From contig JACBWW010000090.1 in the NCBI GenBank assembly GCA_020086605.1, forward strand, positions 916,768 through 980,767: a stretch of DNA of 64,000 nt. The letters are read 5' to 3'. The notes under the pieces are model-generated. The model did not search any database and was not told the origin of the DNA. It worked only from the letters and a program-made list of their open reading frames with translations. A program made the translations under genes and the position numbers. This document shows, piece by piece, positions 52,801-61,800 of this stretch; the first letter of the stretch is position 1; each line of letters opens with the position of its first letter. The stretch is from Lanius collurio. Taxonomy: Eukaryota; Chordata; Aves; Passeriformes; Laniidae.

Positions 52801-55800
52801 CTTGAATATACCCTGCCAAAAATAATACTCTTTGATATAAGTAAACAATCTTTATGAAGCAACCATTAAATTGACAGTGTTCCTTCATCATTTACAATAT
52901 TCTGTCAACACTAAGCAATACAAGTGGCACATCACTCAAAAGCCTCCAAAAGCTTCAATTTTCATTATATATATAAAAATTTGATATTTTAGAATTACTG
53001 AAGAAGACCATGACAAGTATGAGGAATACTTACTACAGTTACCTGCAAGCGTCTGTTTAGATGTCCAACATTTCTTACAGCTAATACATTTTAATTCACA
53101 ATGAGTACTCCCTTCAGATGGATACCCAAAAAAATCAAACAAGATACCCAGACCAAGGCAATACGTACTTGTGTCATTAAAAGGTACTTTTTCATTAATT
53201 ATGCATAGAGATTCTTCCAGTCTACTGCCCAAAGCTGCTTGAAGATTCTTTAGCTGTTGCTGGCTAAATAACAAAAAGACAAACGAAAAACCACACACAC
53301 ACACACATTGTAAACCTTTAAAATTTCATCTGTATCACCAACACCGTATCTCACTGTAAGCACCCCCTGAGTGTATCAGTATCTGTATCCTTCTAGAAGT
53401 TAGATAGAAACAATAGAGTAGGAATCATTTGTCCTCCTTTACATTGTATTTAACACAACATTGAATCTTAATCCCTAAAAAAAGCGGTGAAAGTTACCAT
53501 AAACTTGTGAATCCTAAGTTCCCTTCTCGAGAAGCTCAATTTACTTCAGAGTTAAAATTCACCTTATTTTCCTATTGTGTAACTATTATATAAGCTGTAT
53601 GAAGGCTTTTTTTTTCCTACTAGAATTTGAATGGGAATGGAAAAGGGCCTTCAAATTTGTTACTATGCATCCAATGCAGTATTCCAATCATATCATCACA
53701 GGAGGTAATGAGTTGTCAATAACTCAGCTAACTATGTCACAGCACTATTTGAAATACCTCAAAGGCTTTTCAAAACCCCATATTTCAACACTGCTATGAT
53801 ACTGCCTGTTCTGACAAGACTTGACAATTATGTTTCTGATACATTCTCAAGTGATTTTTCTCTAAATTTTCTTTGCTTGCATTTGACTGTATAGATACAC
53901 GTGAATCTAAGTAATTAAGATAACTAACATAATTAGAATAGATTCCTGAGATGAACAATAATATATTCCAGCATTATATACATATGTCTATAAAGAACAC
54001 TCCATTATTGAGTCAGACCAAATTCCACACCTTACCCAACTTAGGCCCCCAAATTCTTCACTCTTTTGCTTCCCGTTTGACATCTAGAACTCCTGCACAT
54101 ATAGTGGAGGGTGGAGGGGAAGGTGTCAAAGTGACAGGTTTTTTTCTTTTTTTTTTTTTACAACGTTTGATACACAGAAATTTATCAGGTCTAACAAGGC
54201 AAAAATAATCCAAAATAGACACAGAAGATAAGAAGAAACTGGCCAATAAGTAGCTCATGCACATTAACAAATATTTTTCTTGGAGACCAGCTCCAAAACT
54301 GCATCGACACTGTACAGCAGGTACTGCATTAGGACTGAGCATGACAGAAAATGAACTCCAAGAAAAACTGCATTTGTACTGGTATTTCCTTTTCATACTT
54401 TACAGGAATGATAAGTTGTACTGTACTGTACAGTTTGACATGTTGGCCTTACATCCTGCCCTTTCATTTTCAAAGCATGCAGGCTGTCAAGTCTCATATC
54501 CCCTGGCTTTTCTGAGTAAAGTGCGGGTGTCAGAGGCAAATGGATCCCATCCCCTGATAAAGCAGGGAAAACAGAAGGACAGTATTGTCAGAGACACATC
54601 CCGCCATGTGTTCAACAGACAGTGATTTCAGTGTTTAAAATGAAGTGTCAGGCTTTATTACTTTTAAAAACATAATATAGTATAACTTAAAATAGTAGGG
54701 ACAGCTTCTTACAATGACATCAATTACCCAGTTATCATAAAACATGATAGACAAGGCCTGAACCGAATAGTAGCAGATTAAGACTACAGTTGTTCAAACA
54801 CCACCAAAAAAAACCCCAAACAGCAGCAAAACACAGCTTTCATCTTCTTTTGCAAGTTATTTTTAATGAAACCCTGACTTGTATTAGAGGAGTTATTAGA
54901 TTCAAGTATCTTCACATCTATCAAAATAATTAAAATACACCACTTCAGGTTACCAGGTGAAAGAAGGAACTCTGCATCTGATCATTCACTACACATCTTA
55001 CTCATTATATTATTATATTATTATATTATATTAAATTATATTATATTAAAGATCTATACTGCACATACATCCTCTAAAAAAATGCACCTTAAGGAACTTC
55101 AGAGAAACACACCCTAATTTGATTTGGCCCACAGCCCTCAACTTCCTATTTTCTGCAACTTGTCTTAAAGATAACGAAAATATTCCAAAACTTAAGAATA
55201 TAATTCTCTGATAAAAACTTTCAAATATTCTAGCTGAGAACATTATACTTGAAGCAAAAACAATTGTTCAAGAAGCTTTTGTGGTGGAGGGGGATTTTTG
55301 AAACTCTTTTCAGTCAGTTATCTCAGCACATGTCACCCAAACTTTGTTCTTAGAAGCAGCTTTTACAAACTCACATATCTTTGTTTCATACAAGTTTTTA
55401 CTTTCTATGGTTTTCCATTACAAATAAATTCTTCAAGCTTTCATCAACATCATTGCTATTTAAAAAGCCTGGAGACAAAACTGCTCTTACTGAAAGCAGA
55501 AATTGTGGAATTGTCTAGTTCCATACACAGCAAAGAAAAAGGAGGCTTAACCTGTACAGGTCAGATTTGTCTTCATGATAAAATAATTTGAGTTTTATCA
55601 AAGACTTTTTTTTTAAAAACTCCTTTTTAAAAGGCAATATCCTTAAAAACTAATCCAGTTAATGTTTTACAGCAGTTATTTCTTTACAACAATGAAATTT
55701 TCATTATATGAAATAAAGACACTTACCACTCTTCAGTTCGAAGCCTACAGTCCTTAGCTTCTCTTTCTAGTGTCTGAGACTTGATCTTTATGCAAGAAGA

Positions 55801-58800
55801 TAATCTCACAATGTAAGTGCTGACACAGCAAGACATTGCATTTCAAAACTTTTCAAACTTGCAAGTAAAAGGAAAAACTCCTTACTTCTAATTTGGCTTT
55901 ATCATTCTGCAGCTTTTCTATGGTCTCCATGTATTTCTTTGTTAAGCTGTCCACCACAGCTTGGTGCTGAGCAGCATCAGTTTCCAAAACCTCCAGTCTA
56001 CTCCTCAGCTCTGCTTCTAACCGTTTGTGCTGCTCATCTGCTTCAAAAAACTAAAGGAAGGAAAAAAAAAGCAAAGCTCTTTAAAAAAAGCTTCATTTTA
56101 CTACTGAATCCAGTCCTATAATTTAATTAGCCAGAACAGGTTAACAGCAATTACTAGTTCTCATACAAACAGACATTTTATTTTATTTACAGAGAAAAGA
56201 TTCAGGAATAAAGCACTTAAATAAAATAAAGTTTTGTAGTACCAAGTATTCTTTAAATATATTGCTGACTAATAGTAGACACACAAAAAACTGAACTTGA
56301 GCCAAAAGGTTTTTCTCAAGTCTTTTGAAGTGAAATGCATTCCATTTTGGTAAAGTAGTTCCTGACTTAATTATGGCAACTTCCAGAAAATATTTTAAAC
56401 TCTAAAGAAATTCTGAAACAGTTTATGAACTAACAAGAAATTTCCATCCAGTACACCAGGCTATTTTCAGTAGGGCAGCTGTCACCAAGTTAAAAATCTA
56501 AATGAGAAAACATGTCTTATGTGATTCCATACACTATCTTAAAAATTCAAAGTCAAAATACTTAATTTGCCTAGTGAACATCTTTATAAACAAACTATCT
56601 AATCTCATCTACTGCTTTGCATACAACTAAGCTTCTAAACCCACCAGATTTTCAAACAGCACTTTATCTTTGTTTGTGTCACCAGTTTTCTGAACCAAAA
56701 ATAAAGGCTAAACAAAATTTCACTCACAAGTATATGTAGTCGCTCATTTTCTTCTATTTTTTTCTGAAGATCTTCATTGAAGACACTTTTCTGTTCTTGA
56801 CTCAGCTGAGATGACGAGTCTACACTTTTCTAAGAGAAACAAAATGCACTAATTATCTCCAAGTCCCAGGTTTGTGACAATAGTTCCCATAGCCAATTCC
56901 CAAAAGGGGCATGTGAGCAGATGTCCTGCTGACACTGACTGATATCTCAGAATGTGTGAATATTGCACACAGCACCAGCCTCAAGGCAGCACACTTTCCT
57001 TCACACCCTTGTTACCCTATGGTGATACAACACTGCCCAGGGAAAGCCAGCACTCAGGTGTCCCATTCACACATACAGGGAATCACACAGATGGGCAGCA
57101 GTCTATCTGAATTCACTGGAATCCTGCACGATACCAAAACCCTCCACACACATGCTCAGCTGGTGTGGCAGCTGTGTGTAAGGCACATCTGGCCCCAGCA
57201 AGTGTCCAGGTGTAAGCCAGGCTGCTCTCAGCAGGCTATAGCACAAAGTGGCATGGAAAGCACAGGGTCTTTCTACAGATATCCCTCGGCTGTTTCCTCA
57301 TTTTTCACCCCTTTAATCCCAAAGACTGAGACCCCCAGTGAACCCCATACACCACACTGCTGAAGAAAGGCATTATCATCATTAAACATGGGGGAGACTC
57401 TTTGCATTTAAACTCAACACCAAACTTCAAGAGCTTGGGACAGGTAGGGGAGCTAAGTCACCTCTGTATTTGATGCCAGCCTGTAAACTCCACCTGAGAT
57501 ATGGGCACATGTTCTGCTCCTTCTAAAAGGACTGCACTCTGACACAGATCAGGGAACTAAAGCTGTGCATTTTGACACATGAACAGGAAAGAAACTTAGT
57601 GGCAGTGGTTAGCAAAGCTGCTAAAGGAAAGGTGATATCCTTCAGAATTTGGAAACAGCTAGCAAAACAGTAACTTACACAATACGATATAAAAGAACAG
57701 AAGGGTCAAACTGCATTTGGAAGAACAATCTGTTGTAGTGCATGAATAATGTAGTTAGAAGTATTATAGTTGTTAAGGAATGGGACAGCAGAAAAATGGA
57801 CAAGAGCTTAGGAGAAAAGTAAGGAAGATATTACTAATCAATTGAATGATTTTTTTAATGTCATTCTTGGTAACTACAGCACATTGAGAGTCGTAACCAA
57901 AAAGAAAAGACAATAGTAATTAAGAAGGGGTTTCCTCATGAAGAAAGTAGTGAGAGATGCTTGAGAATGACCTAAGCACAACACGCCTGGAATTGTGATG
58001 TTACCTACAGAAGGCACAGCTGGTCAAGAACATGATATCACTATCATATCAAGAACATGATATCACTACGTTTAATCAGAAAGCATTTTTGCACAGGAAG
58101 ATCACAGTATTGAAATTATTCTGTCATTCTGAAATAACATAAGGAATACAAGCTAAACATTTAGATTTTAAAGCATTTGACCAGATTCAAGCAGAATAGC
58201 TATGATCACAGGCTGAAGAGTTAACTACCAACATCAAAATTCCAAAGCAAAGAGGTGGGGATGGGAAATGAGGAGTGATCAGCCTTCTGCATAGCAGCTG
58301 ACTAATCACAGAGCCCCAATGTATTTCCCAGTGGCTTGAACATTTAATAAAGATCCATAAAGGAAGACAGTAATTCAGTATTTGTCAGCTGACAAATTAG
58401 AAGAGTAGAGAACTACACAGTAAGTACTACATATATCGATACCTGTTTTGTGGGTATTTTCACTCACATGAGGTAATAACACAAGTTCTGACAACAACAT
58501 TCAGCTCAACCCTTGACACAAAATACCTACTGCTAAAAATCAGGATAAGGCTTTGAAAGGTGAGGAGCAGACATCTGCTAAGCAAGTTTTTTTTGCCTTC
58601 AAGCACATACCTTGTTCTTTTTGCCCCGAGCTTCACTTAAATCAAGTTCATCTTGAAGTAGCTCCACCCGCTTGGCAAGTTGCTGATTTCGAAAGGTCAA
58701 GCTGTCCATTTCTTGTTGCAGTTTCCTCAGTGATTGATCCTTCATCTTCAGTTGTTCCTGAATGACCAAAAAAAATTAATTTTAAAATTCTCACACTTAT

Positions 58801-61800
58801 TTTTACGCATGCTTTTGATAAGTAGCATCACATTAACAAGAACGAATTAGAAAATCACTTCACTACTTAAACACTGAAGAGGCAAAAAGTATCATTTCCA
58901 AACCAAAAAAAGGCATTTCTCTTCCTTGAGCTGCCCATAGACCACACTCAAGTAGATATTTCTTTCTAAAGGTTAATCAACTAAAAGCAACCTTGTCCTT
59001 TTACAAAACCAGAACTTACAGAAAATGGGCTAGCTGCAAAACAGAAATTCTTTCACTAAAATCAAGTTCTTTCTTCATTCTTTTATTGACATTACTAAAA
59101 AGTACCCCTGTTTACTTATTTTGTCACAGCTTAGTACACCTGACATGACATGTTTTTAGAGATTACCTTCAGTGAGGCAGAATTTGCTTGCTCATCTACA
59201 ACTCCCTTTTTCAGGACTTGGTTCTGAGCGCGAAGCTGAAAAACAAGAGATGCCAGTAACTATGCAAGACAAGGGAATAAATAAAAGTTACTCATGAGAA
59301 AGTGAAGAAAGCATCATATTCCCTCAGGAGAGTACCAGGTGTGAATGCTTTTTCAAGTATTCTCTTCAGGTAGATAGTAGTGGTATCAGGTTGAAAAAAG
59401 TATCCATTTCATATCACGACTTGCCAAGAAACAAGAAGTTACTTTACCACCTGAACATTTTGGTCAAATAGAACAGAATTCTTACTCCATAAACACTTTT
59501 GAAGACCAGTCACTTAAACATAGTTAAGATTTGAAGACCTAGGACTCGATATGGAAAAGCTGCAACCTCTTCCTTGACTATGAAGTTGTTGTTCATACTC
59601 AGTGTGTCTCCCCCTCTTCTCCTCAAAACTGTTTATAAATGGTTCTGGAACACAAAGTCAAAATCAGTATCAATTCAAGAGAATTTGAACTCTAATGCAA
59701 AATTACTTATTACCAGTGGTAGCAGATGATCCAGAGAGAACAGACTGACAGAAAAAGGTACAAAAAACATAGAAGGAAAAGCCCTATAAGCCTTACTTAT
59801 ACAGTACACAAAATCTGAGTTAAAATCACTGCAGTGATACTCAAGAAATCTATTTCCCAGTCACATCACAGAGTACCTCTACCCTGCAGCAATGAGGATA
59901 CCAACAGTTCCATCTTCCCATTCCTTGAAAATTGCTTGAATCCTGGTTTCTTCAAAGGCGCTTGTATTCACTTGACATGTGTGAGCCCAGCTGTTGCAGA
60001 TATAAATTAAAAGGGTTTGTATGGTGTTTGGGAATACCTCTGGCAGGTGCATATAAGGCAAGATTCAATGTAAAACAGCAGTGGCTCATTGTTTCAGTGT
60101 TATGATTGAGTGTATTTGAAAGGTCAGAAGTCATTGCTAAGCACAGCTGTTTTCCCTGCAGTATTCCCACTGTGCTGCTCAGGCATCACAGAGGCAAGAC
60201 AAGAAACTTCCAAGTGCACCATGGAAAAACTTCCAAGCACAGGGTTTCCCTAGCAAGAAAAAGCAGTGCAGTAGTTTGCCACACCTGTTTTTGTGCCACA
60301 GCTACTGCTGCAGGAACATGTCAGGTGCAGAGAACGAAGCAGCTCAGTCCTGCTGCACACAGAGACTCCACACAGGCTGCCACAAGCTGCTAGAGCCTTT
60401 TGACCATTCCTTCATGAGAGACCCAGAAGCTGCAACTTGTGTGTTTTCAGAGTCTCTTCCTCACCTCATCCTTCTTCTGGACTGCTCTGTGGAACGAGAG
60501 GAAAAGCAATCCTTTGGGCAGGGGCTTCCCCCAGCACTGCCTGAGTCTGTCAAACTCTTGTTCACCTCTCTCCATGGCTTTCACAGTGCCATTAAGTGAA
60601 CAGGCTACTCCAGGGCTACCCTCCATTTCCACCTGCACACAACAAGCAGCCAACTGAACATCTGCACAGAGAAAAGGGTTCTGCAAAGGGGAGTACCACA
60701 ATGAACTGCACAAGAAATGGGATGAGATGAAAAAAAATACTTCCTGCAAAGGATAAAGGAAATGCCACAGGCTGAGAAGTGTACGATGAAGCTCAAAGAA
60801 AGCTTTGGGACACCATGATACTAAAAGAAAGAGGATCCAGCAGCTGGAACTATTAGAAGGTATAGTCAGAAGTCCACATTTGAAATGCTCACTGAGGAAT
60901 CAAGCACAAAAATCCCTCTATTATCTTAACCTCATCCACTATTGATCTCCAAGGAATAACAGAGTCTCTGTATGAAACAAGACATATGAATTCTGACACT
61001 TACAAAGATGCGAAGTTAAACACTAAATTTTCTTTAAATTATTTTGTAGAAGCTTTAATAGGATATCTATCTGTGAACAGTTTAGATTCCACACATGGTG
61101 TTTTTGTAGCAGTTCCAAGGAGAATAGTACTTAAAGACATAAGGTTCTGTAAGCTGGGAGAAGTGTCAAATACAAACAAGTCCATTGTGCCAGTCACAGA
61201 TGCTGGGCTACACAAAACCAAAGCACTGCCTTTCTCCCCCAAGGCTGTTGAAGGACTGTGCCATCCAAGACCAGCAGTCTCCTCTTCCTTTTATTGAAGA
61301 AGAAAGAATGAAGAGCTCCGTATTAAGCAAGGCTCCACTATAAAAGAGTGTCATCTCAGGCACCTTGGAAGGGAAAGGCTTTCTCCACTATGGGCTACAC
61401 ATCTTTGCAAACCCTGTGTCAAGCAGCACCAGAAACAGGATGCAAAGTTACCTAGGGCAGAAGATCGGGGACAGACAAGAGGCAAGTGTGGAAGCAAGCG
61501 TCCTGCTCACTTCCAAGGCACTGCAAGCACCACGGCCACCGCCGAGCTCCCACACCCACCGGCCAGAGAGAGCTCACACGGGTGAGATGCACGACCAAGA
61601 CCTCGGCAAATGTTCACACCCGAGCCGATAAAACCAAGTCTGGCGCCCGAATGGGAAGTGGAGAACAAGGGAAAACACCGTCAGTTTCACTTCCCTGGCA
61701 CAGCGGAGCCCACTGTTTGCATTCCAGGATGTCTCGCAGACGAAGCCATTCTGCCCTCGCCGCGCTCCCTCAGCACCCGCAAACCTGCACCCCCCGTGCC

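Larger units (their letters stand above)
53264..55726 (-). other. PPP1R21: PPP1R21 intron 6
   Basis: GT-AG intron (AGTG|GTAAGT ... TTTAG|CCAGCA). It contains a (TG)8 tract in the transcript sense at 53292-53307 near the acceptor and a TTATA-type microsatellite at 55004-55050. Confidence 0.8.
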
